This document shows positions 1 through 10,231 of a stretch of DNA of 64,000 nucleotides, piece after piece (position 1 is the first letter of the stretch; each line of letters begins with the position of its first letter). The notes beneath the pieces are model-generated. The model ran no database searches and had not been told where the DNA came from. It saw nothing but the letters and a program-made list of their open reading frames with translations. This DNA comes from Larix kaempferi. Taxonomy: Eukaryota > Streptophyta > Pinopsida > Pinales > Pinaceae. The translations under genes were made by a program, and so were the position numbers. Location: positions 1,102,001-1,166,000 of the forward strand of contig BSBM01000386.1 of the NCBI GenBank assembly GCA_027924585.1, in the 5' to 3' direction.

Positions 1-2
1 GG

Positions 3-1610
3 GGAATCTGTCAGGGCTATCCACTGTCTCCTTTTCTCTATCTTTTGGTAGCTGATTCTTTGAGCAGGAAACTTCAATTCTACCAACACAATGGGGAGCT
101 AAAAGGGATCAAAATAACCAGAGGTGTCAATCCAGAAAACCATGCTCAGTTTGCTGATGATACCATCTTGATAGGGGGTGCATCCACCATAATAGCAGAA
201 AGATTCAAGAATGCTCTCTCCATTTTTCTAACTGCCTCGGATGGCAAGGTAAACACTGCAAAATCTAAAATTTATAGGTGGAACTGTCCTCCCGGTACCT
301 TGGCAAGAATTTCACGAATTCTAGACTTTGAAGGAATTTCAGAATGGAACTCCTTCAGTTATCTGGGTATTCCCATCTTCAAAGGGAAAAAGAAAAAGAC
401 AGATTGGCAGGACCTAATAGACAAAATTAAAAAAAAGATCAATGCTTGGGGATCTAGGTGGCTCAACCCCGCTGGAAAGCTCGTGTTAATCAAATCGGTT
501 CTCTCTGCATTGCCAATCTACGTTTGTTCAATCTCTATTGCCCCAAAATACATCATACAAGAAATTAATAGCGAATTAAGAAACTTCCTCTGGCAAGGTG
601 GCAAGACTTCGAATACCAAAAAGTTTCATCTCATTGACTGGGACATGGTCTGCAGCTCAAAAAACAATGGTGGAGCAGGTGTCAAAAGCCCTTTATATAT
701 TAACCTTGCTCTCAGTGCAAAAATTCTTTGGAGATTAATATCTGGGGAGAATGTATGGTGGAAGAAAGTCCTTCAGAAGAAATATATGGCAGGACCTAGA
801 AGAAGATGTATAGAGCAAATAGATATGACCATGAATGGGTCTCCTATATGGGATCTATGCAAAAAAGCGGCCCACATAATCCAAGGAAATGTGTATTGGA
901 TTGCTGGAAACGGAAAATGGATTAAAATTTGGCAAGATAGGCTAGGATCCAGTTCCCCAGCCAACTTTTGACATGAATTAGGGGATCTAAAAGATTGGCT
1001 AGAACAAAAAAATATCAATACTCTTTATGATATATCGACTTGGACAACTAGAGGCAGATGGGTTGGTTGGAAGAAACTGGAGCTCCCAAATCAGCTTCAT
1101 GCAGACTATAGAGCACTCTTAGCCCTTCTAAACGGTAATAATCCCATCCATAAGCACATCAAAGATAGCAGGGGCTGGGGGAAGAAGGGTCTCTACACGA
1201 TGAAGGAAGGTTATAGCCATGTTTTCAACAACAAGAACAATCACAAAAAAGACATAAACTGGAACAAGGTCTGGAGTAAAGATCGACTCCCAAAAATTAA
1301 TGTCTTATTTTGGATTCTTGCTCATCGGAAAATGTTCACTTCTGAAAATCTGAGAAAGCATGGAATAGATGGGCCTCTTGGATGCATCTTGTGTATGGAG
1401 GAAAAAGAAAATTTGGATCACCTTTTCCTAGATTGCAATTTTTCACAGGAGGTTTGGAATATGGCCTTTCAAGGTCTAAATGTCAACATTATTTTGCCCA
1501 CGAACTGGAACGACCTCTTCAACTGCTGGAGAGACTTTTATATTGGCTCTTTAAAACAAAAACATGACCTTACCAGGGCGTGGGAAGCTCTCCCCAGATT
1601 TATTTGTTAG
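3..1610 (+). pseudogene. LINE ORF2 remnant: reverse transcriptase C-terminal half plus zf-RVT domain
   Basis: One reading frame runs from base 3 to the stop at 1608-1610, with a single in-frame TGA at 969-971. It enters in an RT block of the type G-x-x-QG-x-PLSPFL, followed by QFADDTILIG around 150-180 with the catalytic FADD. Then comes the usual thumb region with SYLGIPIF and a WLNPAGK motif. After the internal stop the frame continues into a zf-RVT domain around 1230-1470, with paired Cys (GCILC) and HLF-x-x-CNFS spacing. In the family this protein makes cDNA at the nicked target. The stop and the missing N-terminal half make it non-functional. There is no sign of host function. Confidence 0.85.
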
Positions 1611-1911
1611 AGAATTTGGAATGCAAGAAACTCTGAAATTTTCGAAGGGAAAATATCTAACCCAAACAAGGTAGCTGAATCGGAAAAGGCAATCTGAACT
1701 GAGGCTTTATGTTCAAGAGGAATGTCAAATTTACATAAGGAGCCTCTGAACACTGAAGAAAGAGATTGGATGGCAAATTTTCTTGTTCCATCGCCCTATC
1801 TGCTATGGATAAAGTCCCCCTAACAAATTGAAATCCGAGCAATGGTAGCTTAGGATTAACAATGAGTGTTTTTAGACTTGGAGGACAAAAATAGGATGTT
1901 GTCTTTTGTTC

Positions 1912-2356
1912 TTTGACGGGGCCTCGAAAGGAAATCCAGGGTTGGCAAGTGCGGGGGGGGGGGGGGGGGGCGGTTATTTTCGACCCCATGGGGAACAAGC
2001 AGAAAGATTATTCCTAGAGCATTGGGAAAAAAACCAACAACAACGCTGAATGGCTCGCCCTAATCAAAAGGCTGGAACTCGCCAGAGAATTGAGAACTGA
2101 GGAAATCGCTACGATTGGTGATTCATCAATCATCATAAGAGAAGCTAGAGATTTGGCAAGAAAATGGAAGAAGCCCGCTACAAAAATGCAACACCTTTTA
2201 CTATGTCTAGCTAAAGAATTCAAGAAAATCAAGTTTCTTCATGTCCTGAGAGCCCAAAATCAGCAGGCGGATGGTTTAGCAAACAAAGGAGTTGGCTTGA
2301 GCTATGGAACTTTGGATTGTGATATTGTGTCGAGGGAGGAAATTTGGATCCATTAA
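1912..2356 (+). pseudogene. LINE RNase H domain (RVT_3 type), frameshifted
   Basis: An RNase H domain follows the zf-RVT region, as in many plant LINEs, where it would remove RNA from the RNA-DNA hybrid. The catalytic residues can be followed: FDGASKGNPG at 1912-1941 (first Asp), AEWLAL near 2048 (Glu), GDSSII near 2108 (third Asp) and QQADGLAN near 2262 (last Asp). The domain starts in one frame and continues in the next. The change falls in a run of 19 G at 1952-1970, a likely slippage site. A TAG near 2013 adds a nonsense codon. It is otherwise collinear with the family. Confidence 0.8.
1952..1970 (+). repeat. Poly-G homopolymer tract inside RNase H
   Basis: Nineteen consecutive G residues lie in the glycine-rich stretch of the RNase H domain and coincide with a shift of reading frame. 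Either replication slippage or assembly error could produce this length. Confidence 0.9.
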
Positions 2357-3252
2357 TTTTTTTTGTTTTAAGAATGTTTGAATCAATTAGAAACATCACC
2401 CATTTAAAGATTCATAGGAATGCGGTTCAAAATTCCTACTCAAGTCCCTCAAATATCCTCTGGATTCACTGTCCCCTCGGCATTTATGGGCCTAGGTTCA
2501 CACCATGTTGTTTCCATATGGGCCACATGTGTGAAGCTAAGGGGAGGCTTTGGCAGCATGGATCCTTCAAATTCAAAAGCAGGAGTGAAGCTCCCTCTTG
2601 TATCTACGCAGACATATGCTGGATCACGGGCAAGGAAAGTTTTGAGCTAAAAAAAATGGAACATATTATAGTTGTTTCTGGTTCATCTTGTTCTCTCTGT
2701 CATCAACCTTTTAGGAGTTCCAAACGGGCTTGTAGTTGGGTCCATCCAGTCTTCGAGGGCGTTCAGTGCTCTTTTGTTTGCGAGTAGTCCTCTGAGCACT
2801 CAGGTCACTCCGTTGCCAGGGATAAGGAAGAACAACCGGAGGTCTTACTGGAGGATGGGTTTCACGATTCTGGACAGAGAAGGGGTTTCAATTCAAACAC
2901 TAGGGACCTTCAAATTCGTGTCACTGAGATGGATCATCAGGTAAGACTGGCTAGGAATGAAAACTTGGAAATGAAATGAGCTTTAACCAGGCTATATACT
3001 CTTGCAGAAGCCACCCACTTTGAAGTAAAGACCCATAACATGAAGCTCGAGGAGAGGGTTAATGCCCTAAGCGCTACAATTCCTTCTGATCCCCACCTGA
3101 ATTCTCATTTGGAAGCCAAGAATAGAACCAACAGGAATATTGGCAAGAAGCTGAAAAAGTTTGGGAACAAGATGGTCAATTCTGGTCTTCACTTTGGCAA
3201 CAACTCTGCAAAGGAACGAAGCGTGGAGAATTATGAAGACCTCAGCCTCTAA
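2344..3252 (+). pseudogene. LINE downstream reading frame of unknown function, possible coiled coil
   Basis: After the RNase H domain another frame stays open from 2344 to 3252, with two in-frame stops (TAG at 2785-2787 and TGA at 2977-2979). The last third, from about 2820, is rich in Glu, Lys, Arg and Leu with heptad-like spacing, and ends with a Lys/Asn-rich segment. This could be an extra C-terminal module of the LINE protein or a formerly translated 3' segment. I recognise no family. The stretch between RNase H and the 3' end (about 900 bases) is unusually long for an untranslated region. Confidence 0.4.
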
Positions 3253-3632
3253 GCTGGTTGGTCTAGGTTTAAACTTCTTTTATGTTGATAGTTATGTTGT
3301 TTGTTGGTTTTTTGTGAACAAGTTTATGCTGGATATATGGAGAATGGAATAGTATGCATAATGATTATGAACAAGACGCAGCTGCATCTTCCTCGGGGTA
3401 TTAGAATAGTTTCCAGTAATGTTTTGTTTTTGTGTTTTCTTGCTCAATCAGTATGTAAGAAGCTAAAACTTCCATAGATTAGGCAAATTTCAGAACATCT
3501 ATAAATTAGAGAAGGATGAACAAGGGGTTTTGGACACTGTACTTCTTTGGGAACTCTCATCCTTCTCCTGCTATATGTAACCTCTGTTTTTTTAATGAAA
3601 AGCTCTTCAACTGTTCTTGTAAAAAAAGAAGT
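3253..3632 (+). other. LINE 3' untranslated region and tail
   Basis: No coding sequence is seen here. The stretch is T-rich and ends with a run of T, an AATGAAAAG-like polyadenylation context and a seven-A tail near 3620-3629, which I take as the 3' end of the LINE. Confidence 0.55.
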
Positions 3633-3988
3633 ATCAAGGCCTTTGGAAAGAAAGTATTCAATTATAGAATAAATATACACGAAGACTATTATTTGTTAAA
3701 AAATAAATCTTTTAAATGGTATTGCTGTAACAACAAAAGTGGAACTGCACATGGCCTCTGCAGCATGACAATTTCCATTGCAAATTTGCTGACATCAAAA
3801 GAGTTGCCAATGTTAAAAAAATTCATTGCCACCAGCAAACTGGATGAAAATAAAATGGAACCAATGACATAAGAATATGCAAGTGAAGAAAGAAAGTGGA
3901 GAAGACTATATGCAAGTAGAAGGTATTGATAAGAGGCTAGTAAAATGGTCTGACCAATAGGCATAAAAAATGGTAAATGAAAGCCTGT
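3633..3988 (-). pseudogene. Helentron endonuclease C-terminus and 3' flank
   Basis: Read on the - strand from 3988, the first codons give a YWSDH motif, the last catalytic motif (SDH) of the endonuclease whose earlier part lies at 13902-14470. Coding then decays at a stop near 3926. The rest, down to the LINE tail, has no recognised gene. A + strand open stretch at about 3640-3870 with spaced Cys and aromatic residues vaguely recalls a FLYWCH-type finger, but I do not support that call. Confidence 0.65.
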
Positions 3989-4934
3989 TGTTAGGACTCA
4001 GAAATGTCGTATTTTCATCCACCTTTTCCTTCACTATTCCTTACATTTCATCGCCCTATTAAACCTTCATCATATCATTTGCATAAATACATTTGGGTTT
4101 CACATTATTATTTTCCACTTTATTCTTTTTAGTATTAAGAGTGAATTTATGATTAAATATTAGAAAATATACATGTTTTCATATATATCTCAATTATGTG
4201 TGAGCTTTGTAATGTGTAGGAATATGTGAATGATTAAATCAAAGAGACTTCTCAAACATCTCTTACACCATTCCAAAGGAGATAGTTATTCAAGCCTATT
4301 CTTAAGGAGAAGATCATGGAAGATTTGGTTGGCATATCTTATCTAGGATTCATGAGAGATATGTGGAGGATTCGAAGGCACCATATCTTGTAATAATAGG
4401 AAAGTGGTTGAGAGTAGTTGAGAGAATAATGGATGTGTAATTAATGCATTCTTATCTTTTTCTTAAAGGACTCTCATGTATAAAGGAGAGTGCTCCTTCT
4501 CCATTCCATTAGGTTGGAATTAGGTTAGATTAAGCTTGTAAGAGGATTGTAATGAAGTTGGATTGGATTGGGTTTTGTACTTGTTAGATTAGTCTTTGAT
4601 TTGAGGTTCTTAATGTGATTTAAGTTTCCATTGTTATGCTTTCATGTTTGCCATTTGATTATGGATTTATAGATGTGAGCTCACTTATGTCATTGTTGTT
4701 AACTCTTCACATGTTGTATTTCTCTTACGCAATTTCAATGCTTTCCTAGTTAGTGTTTCCATGCTTTCCTAGATTAATTTGATTTCAGCAAATTAGATTA
4801 AGTTAGATTAGATCTACTTCAGTCCTGCACAAACAGTGCACGTGCTTCGTCAGTTTACGTACCCCGGATTGACAAGTAAATAGTTGGGCAACCGCACTGC
4901 AACGTAATTATTACGACATATAACTCACCTAACA
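3989..4934 (+). repeat. 5' LTR of the 3989-13901 element
   Basis: This 946-bp repeat starts TGTTAGGACTC and ends CACCTAACA, giving 6-bp inverted ends. A TATA-like TATAAAGG at 4479-4486 lies mid-repeat and probably marks the U3/R boundary region. It matches the right copy without any indel. Confidence 0.95.
4479..4486 (+). promoter_or_regulatory. Putative LTR TATA box
   Basis: TATAAAGG is followed by a short GC-richer stretch, about two-fifths of the LTR before its 3' end. The same motif occurs in the right LTR at about 13446. This is the expected place for RNA polymerase II initiation in a plant LTR. Confidence 0.55.
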
Positions 4935-4937
4935 TTT

Positions 4938-4955
4938 TGGCGCCGTTGCCGGGGA
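4938..4955 (+). promoter_or_regulatory. Primer binding site, tRNA-Asp type
   Basis: TGGCGCCGTTGCCGGGGA, three bases after the left LTR, is complementary to the 3' end of plant tRNA-Asp(GTC). It is the standard minus-strand primer site of many plant Gypsy elements. Confidence 0.93.
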
Positions 4956-5048
4956 AGCACAAGGGATTGAGGTATTAATTTTTTTATGCAAGTGTGATTA
5001 TTCATGCTCCTAACTCTGAGGTGACATATGGGTAAGGGCATGAAGGGT

Positions 5049-5215
5049 GTGTTTCAATTTCTGCAATTTAGAGTAAATTTCAATTTCTGCAATTTAGAGT
5101 AAATTTCAATTTCTGCAAGTGTGTTTCAATTTCTGCAATTTAGTGTAAATTTCAATTTCTCCAATTTAGCGTAAATTTCAATTTCTGCAAGCATGTTTTT
5201 GCAATTTCAATTTCT
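5049..5215 (+). repeat. Tandem repeat of a roughly 26-bp unit
   Basis: A unit containing ATTTCAATTTCTGCAATTTA is repeated about six times with small changes and length variants, in the leader of the LTR element. No coding is seen here. Confidence 0.8.
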
Positions 5216-5330
5216 GCAACTGTGAAGAGGTTTTCATGTGTTTTAGCAAGAGTGTTTTGTTTTCAGCAAGAGTGATTTTCAGATTTTGATTTGGGTGCTG
5301 TAAGAATCCCTTTTACAATATGGTTTAACC

Positions 5331-5726
5331 ATGAGTATCAGCTTGGAACAACTCACTCAGATCCTTGCAAAAGTCAGGATCTCCTCCTCTCACAAGGAAG
5401 AGATCTTGACAGCGGCCGAGAGTTTAATTACTCCTCCACCAACGAATGAGAATTCTTATGCATCAGAACAGGAAATCGAGGAAGATAATGAGGAGCTGCA
5501 ACATGATCTTAGCGAGGTGAATTGCGCTTATGAAAGTCTTATCGAACAATGGTTTCAAGCACGCACCAGGTTAGACGCATTTAGTTTTTATTTTGTTAAT
5601 TTAGTGTTTCAGCAAATTTCGCATGTTTATACATATTTCCGATTATTAATATTTACGAACTTGAAAGAGAACATATTGTTGTTACTGTTACGTGCCTGGC
5701 TACATTGGATAGTTGACTACACTTAA
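5331..5726 (+). CDS. Short acidic open reading frame in the LTR element leader
   Basis: An ATG-started frame of 131 codons is the first sizeable one after the primer site. The first 80 residues are acidic and helical in character; the rest is hydrophobic and looks non-coding. A G/GTTAGA context near 5570 could be a splice donor that would end the real coding part there. It may be a relic of the start of gag or a captured fragment. I recognise no family, and no matching downstream exon can be seen. Confidence 0.3.
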   Translation: MSISLEQLTQILAKVRISSSHKEEILTAAESLITPPPTNENSYASEQEIEEDNEELQHDLSEVNCAYESLIEQWFQARTRLDAFSFYFVNLVFQQISHVYTYFRLLIFTNLKENILLLLLRAWLHWIVDYT

Positions 5727-7560
5727 CATAATTCTAAATTTTAATTAGCATAGAATAGGTAGATTTTCAGTTTTTTTTTAAGTTTTCAATAAGTATGCTC
5801 TCCTCCGCGCTTCGTGCGATCTGAGGATCAGAAATAGGATGGCTATAACGATTTTCAGAAAGAATAATGATGCTCTAATTTTTTTTAGATCTCCATTTGC
5901 TAAAAAAAATAAAAAATTTGGCCTGCAAAAACTACATGCTGAAACTGTAAAAATCATGCTGTTACAGCTGTAGCTGAAACAACGCCCAACGGTGTCACGT
6001 CTATAAGCTTCTCGTCGGTTGGAGTCACAGCAATGCCATATTTTTGCTTTTGTTCTGTCGATGCCTGGAACTAAGCCTGCAACAAAACATGAAACATTAA
6101 TTCTGCAACAACAATTGAATAAAACTATGAGCGGAATAAAACAACAATTGAAACGTGTGAGAGAAAAGAATGTGACAGGAAACTATGAATGAGAGTATAA
6201 AGGGATAAGGGATCAATTTCTCTAATCATTAGGTTGTCCAAAATAAATCTCGAAATCGGTATGGATTTGTTTGGAACTAGATCTTCGATTATTTGTCTTC
6301 AACTGAATCTTGAATCCTGAAGCTACTATTTTCTGATCGTCAAAACTCTTAGTCCAGCAGGGATAGCCAACTGGAAATTATGGGCAATTCTAATCTAGCT
6401 TAAATCTATACGACTTCAAATGCCATGCACTATCATCCAACGCATCTTTGCAGTCGATTTAATTTGTCTATCCTTATCTTTTCACGGTAATCTGCTCCTG
6501 GGATCTTTCCTTAGAAAATTTTAGTCAATTCGTCATAATATCAGAGCAATGAATGATGGATGTTGCCAAACCGAAACTCATCATTACAATCCTAAGCATC
6601 CTCCTTGAAGGCCGCATCTGCTAAAAATAGTTGCTGATAGTCCACCAAAAATCGGACGGGATGGAGATCGATTGTTTAATACGCATTATCCTTTATTAAT
6701 AAACAACCAAGATAGGCGTGATCTGTGTGTCTAATTCCATTCATGATTCACCCTTTTCATGGCGGTTTCAACTGCCCGCAATTCTTCACGTATCTGTTAA
6801 GTTTGGTTGGGGACCGTCCATCTCATTTGACCAAAAATTTTTGGGCTGAATCACAACCACTTTCCATTATAAGCTAGACGTGATTTTCTCCGGATATGTT
6901 TCCAAGTTTTATGGCTTCAAGCCACTAATTATCGCCCACACTCCACTATTTGCTGGCCATTGCATTTACAAGGATCCTTGTTGTTGAATTGTGATTATCC
7001 ATGTGGACCATATCCCTATCTGGTGGACGTGCTTGGACTGCATTACACTCACAGTCAATCATTCACCCTTTCTGCTGAAAACCCTAATCAAGTGATGCTA
7101 AATTAACAGAAGTCGATCACGACCTAAAAGCCATCGCCACCATTGTAACCTAAACCATGACGACCAAAGCCTGAACAAAAGCCAGACTATCATCAACGGC
7201 ATAGTTTCGATCCTTGTATCTTTCAATCCCCACCTCTCAGCCGTATAAACTACCATACAGAGTGAGGATGCGCTGGATTTATTCCATCATTTGTTATCTG
7301 CAGAAAACACTAAATAAGGAGCTCAAATCTAGAAAATATGCATGGTTGAGTCCTTAGCATTCACAAGTCTCTGGCATAACGCAAAGTGTAAGCATGGATC
7401 TACCCATTTAGATTGCAAATGAGACAAGAGTGTGATTTCGTGTTGGTTTCACTCTCAGGCATGTCAAAAGGATGAGTGAAGTGCGCAGGAGGAAGAAAAG
7501 ACCTCTGCGAGAGAGATGAGATCTGGGCAATACGGTGATGATGAGACCAGCAGTGGCATT
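5727..7560 (+). other. Interior of the LTR element without recognised gene
   Basis: About 1.8 kb has no long frame. A - strand open stretch of about 37 codons (5954-6070) has a coding look (ending in a run of Thr, Val and Ala), and a Gly-rich - strand stretch lies near 7090-7190. Both may be further captured fragments, but I cannot assign them. Confidence 0.5.
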
Positions 7561-8021
7561 TGCTGGATATTGATCAATGCAAACCCTGTAGTGCATGCAA
7601 TCGAAAAAACGAGAGCGACTCGTCCAGGACACCAATTCCAATGATTTCGATGCCCTTGACATATATGGCGAGAGACATCAGGGATCTCGAGCACCCTTAC
7701 TCGCTCAAACAACTTAGCGTTCTATCTGAGGAATTTTTTATAATGGATAAAAAAAAAAAACTTGGACGCATATTGATAACCTTCACACCCACTGTGTAGC
7801 ATTGTAGTATGGCAACAATTATTGGTTTGTGTTTACGAGTTAAATTGACGCAAAATTTCCCTGCACATTACAAGGTTGGCATCTATCTTGTTGTTGGTTC
7901 CCGTGCCTTTGAGGCTTCCGTCAACAAGCAATTGAATGACAAAGAATGAGTTCCTGCAGCTTTGAAAAATCCCAATCTTTTGCAACTTGTTAATGAGTGC
8001 CTCGCATCAAATGAGCTGTGA
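7561..8021 (+). pseudogene. AE7-like: Captured AE7/MIP18-family (DUF59) gene copy, intron-free and broken
   Basis: Translated across frames, this stretch follows nearly the whole of the plant AE7 protein, a cytosolic iron-sulfur assembly factor of the MIP18/DUF59 family. Recognisable blocks are INANPVVHA near 7573, RDIRDLEHPYSL near 7670, ITFTPTV near 7780, HCSMATIIGLCLRVKL just after it, NKQLNDKE near 7925 and the C-terminal block ending in NECLASNEL before the stop at 8019-8021. Two frame changes occur before 7670, and stops sit at about 7797 and 7948. No intron interrupts the match, so the copy came from mRNA. It sits between the LTRs of a retrotransposon, pointing to capture by template switching during reverse transcription. 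It is not functional. Confidence 0.85.
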
Positions 8022-8114
8022 ATGGAGCAAAATATTTACAGTTACAGACGAGCATTTGACAGCCAAACGTCTGCTATAGATAAAAACAAAACTGATGTTT
8101 TTTTTTCATTGCAG

Positions 8115-8152
8115 ATACATAATGTAACGTTACCATGCAGGGAAAAGCCTGT
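8115..8152 (+). repeat. Duplicated segment inside the LTR element, copy 1
   Basis: A stretch of about 38 bp (ATACATAATGTAACGTTACC and following) recurs at 9096-9137 with small changes. The two copies lie after the AE7-like fragment and before the RecQ-like fragment, suggesting shared linker DNA around captured pieces. Confidence 0.75.
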
Positions 8153-8198
8153 CAAAGAGAAATGTTTCCCAAGTCAGTGGCATGCATGATCGATCTCA

Positions 8199-8584
8199 TT
8201 GGCACGCTCGTATACCAAGTTTCATAGGCCACATCATAAGAACAAGGGGCAGAACCGGTTGTCATGCAAACAAAAGACAGAAGCAGGTGCACGATTAAGA
8301 AGGAACAGCATAACCAATAGTTCCAAGAACAACACCAAGAGCACTTTCAACGGCATAATCAGGAGCACTATAACTAGCAGCAGTTCCAATGGGATGGGAA
8401 TTCTTAATAGCCGAGGCAACGCAACATTGAATAAAGAAGACGAGGAGGAGTTTACGCTTGAGTTCCTGCAGCTGCAACACATCACCGTCATTAGCATTCT
8501 TTTAATACATTTTCGGGCAATAATGAAGGCATCCAAGCTTAAGTCTGTGCGTTGGTAGCAGGGAAGATCGCGAGGACAACACAA
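8199..8584 (-). other. Open stretch of unknown origin in the LTR element
   Basis: Both strands are open here over more than 100 codons. The - strand frame ending at 8295 has a coding look (an Ala/Gly/Val-rich segment after a basic-hydrophobic start), which could be another captured fragment. I cannot match it to a family. No start or stop supports a real gene. Confidence 0.3.
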
Positions 8585-8672
8585 AATATCCTGGCTTTAC
8601 CTAAAAATCACGATGGAACCTTGAAAATAAGGAAAAGTCGAGGTTCTGTTCTCCACCACGCACCTACCCAAT

Positions 8673-8819
8673 GTTTTGGCACCTATCAATGATGTTGATA
8701 ATGCAAATCCCAACGATATTGCATATGTATTCTCTGAATATGCTCCTTCAAGTATTCGACTTGTTCAGCGTGCTCTCAAGCATGGCTTTGTGGAAATCGA
8801 ACATTTGACAGTCAAGTAG
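8673..8819 (+). pseudogene. VPS33-like: Captured VPS33-like (Sec1/Munc18 family) fragment
   Basis: The frame encodes a stretch closely resembling the C-terminal part of plant VPS33, the Sec1-family subunit of the HOPS/CORVET tethering complexes. The blocks ANPNDIAYVFSEYAP and SIRLVQRAL are recognisable. It lasts about 48 codons to a TAG at 8817-8819, and only part of the protein is present. It lies between the AE7-like and RecQ-like fragments in the same orientation, so I infer capture by the same element. The assignment rests on memory of the family motif (DIAYVFSGYAPLSIR) and should be searched. Confidence 0.6.
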
Positions 8820-8904
8820 AGCCCTCTCATGTTTTTATGTGGACCATTGGTCACTGGACAAGAGAGCCACATGGACTATTGCACCGAGCTATGAACTAAG
8901 GACC

Positions 8905-9006
8905 ATGAGGGAAGAGCTGCGACGAGAGGAATTGAGTCGGGAGGAGCTGCACCGAGAGGAGTTCCACCAAGAGGAAATTAGGAGAGGTGATATATTTACA
9001 TGCTGA
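8905..9006 (+). other. Small reading frame of reiterated REEL peptides
   Basis: An ATG-started frame of 33 codons consists of a five-residue reiteration (REELR, REELS, REELH, REEFH), encoded by a 15-bp unit of the form GAGGAGCTGCACCGA. The unit shares its length and the core GA..AGCTGC with the larger array at 10232-10850. It may be a related repeat rather than a gene. Confidence 0.45.
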
Positions 9007-9095
9007 TTACATTCCTCAAGCTCCATTAGCTGGACATGGCACTGATTCTGCAATAACTTAGAGGGAGCAAGTGGTGGCAATATGTTTATCGTTGT

Positions 9096-9137
9096 GATAC
9101 ATAATCTAACGTTACCATGCAGGAGAAAAGCCTGTCG
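9096..9137 (+). repeat. Duplicated segment inside the LTR element, copy 2
   Basis: Second copy of the segment at 8115-8152, with one base substitution and a one-base insertion visible in the shared part. Confidence 0.75.
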
Positions 9138-9291
9138 ATTACAACTTGACAGAGAGGTTGAATGATCGCTATTGTCAAATGCATGAATTTTTTTTTTCTC
9201 TAATCTAAACTCTGGCAATGATATGGGTAGTAAACGGTGTCTTCCAAATGGCTGCGATGTGGTGATGATGGAGCCAGCAGTGATGAGAATG

Positions 9292-9552
9292 ACGGATGTT
9301 CTAATGGTATTCACAGAAAAATATCTTTTGGAGTACTTTGGGGAGAATGTTGCTTTTGACAATTGTGGGAATTGCCACAACTGTACAAATTCAAGTATAT
9401 GTTGATCAACGAAGGAGGCTTACTTGTTTCTGACTTATATACATTCTTGTAGAGGTCGTTGGGGCCTTAATGTTACAATCGATGTTCTTCGTGGATCACG
9501 TATAAAGAAACCGACATAGAAACATTTTGACAAGCTTCCTTTATCCAGTTGA
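9292..9552 (+). pseudogene. RecQ-like: Captured RecQ-like DNA helicase fragment (zinc-binding and RQC region)
   Basis: One frame gives the RecQ zinc-binding signature LLEYFGE followed by CGNCHNC, then after a TGA at 9403-9405 the start of the RQC winged-helix domain (EAYLFLTYIHSC, RWGLNVTIDVLRGSR, FDKLPL). In the family these regions bind zinc and duplex DNA. The first Cys normally found just before this block is lost. Further stops occur at about 9511 and 9550-9552. The order of blocks without an intron suggests an mRNA source. It is a fragment of about 85 residues of a far larger protein, inside the LTR element and in the same orientation as the other captured pieces. Confidence 0.8.
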
Positions 9553-10231
9553 AGAACCAATCGGAGGGGTGGCGCATTCCTTATGGTTCTCCCAGAGCTG
9601 CCATCGATCCATTCTTGAATAGCCCAGGTACCTCGTTGGAGCTGTATGTCTTGACTGGATTTCATAGAACCGGGTAATGATTGAACTCCTATCCTTCCTG
9701 CATACGTAACACATTTAAAATTCCAGAATTTTAGTGATAAGTCCCAACAAACTGTTGCACATAAGAAGATTTGATGAAGCTAAGACAAGTAGTGCTGTTA
9801 GAAGCTTTGAGGATGTGATGCATGAAGATTTGCAAATCTATTAGTTCTTTGATTTTGAGTATTTTGTTTGACATCTTTCGTTTCCTTTTGCACCATTTTT
9901 AAAATTTTCTTTTGATGTGTAAAACAAAAACAATAAAAATTATAAAACCATGAAAAGATTAAAAAATAAAAATTATAAAAATAAAAATTTAAAATTACAG
10001 AAATTGCAAATGGACATTCTATCATTCCTGAAAACAATACAAATGCATGGTTATTTATGCTTCACGCTAATTTGTTTTTCTCAAGTCACTTCAAACAGGA
10101 ATTAACGAAGAAACTAGATTCACCAGGACCACCAGGATTAGTACTCACATTTTTCAGGTATCGGAGACAATCACATTTCATGCCAAAATGATTTTCGAGA
10201 ATCACAAAAATTTTCAAAGACACATGCTTTG
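9553..10231 (+). other. Interior of the LTR element without recognised gene
   Basis: No recognised coding. A - strand frame at 9435-9665 overlaps the RecQ-like fragment and is probably a shadow. The stretch at 9890-10010 is A/T-rich with AAAATTATAAAA motifs. Just before the array, + strand codons run in frame into it. Confidence 0.5.

Larger units (their letters stand above)
1..3632 (+). mobile_element. LINE (plant L1-like non-LTR retrotransposon), 3' portion
   Basis: The window opens inside the reverse transcriptase of a LINE. In order on the + strand are the RT palm and thumb, a zinc-binding reverse-transcriptase domain, an RNase H domain, a long tail, and a 3' end around 3590-3632 where a T-rich run and an AATGAAAAG-like signal lead to a short A-rich tail (TTGTAAAAAAAG). 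The order RT, zf-RVT, RNase H is that of plant L1-type elements. Several stops and frame changes show it is dead. The 5' half, with ORF1 and the endonuclease, lies outside the window. Helentron-like DNA begins just past the tail, so the LINE probably landed in or next to that element. No target-site duplication can be tested because the 5' end is missing. Confidence 0.85.

Noticed and set aside
3640-3870. FLYWCH-like finger on the + strand next to the LINE tail
   Set aside because: Spacing of Cys and His is incomplete, and the stretch overlaps the - strand Helentron 3' region.
9435-9665. - strand 76-codon frame as a separate captured gene
   Set aside because: It overlaps the RecQ-like fragment read on the + strand, which has clear motifs. 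The - strand reading has none.
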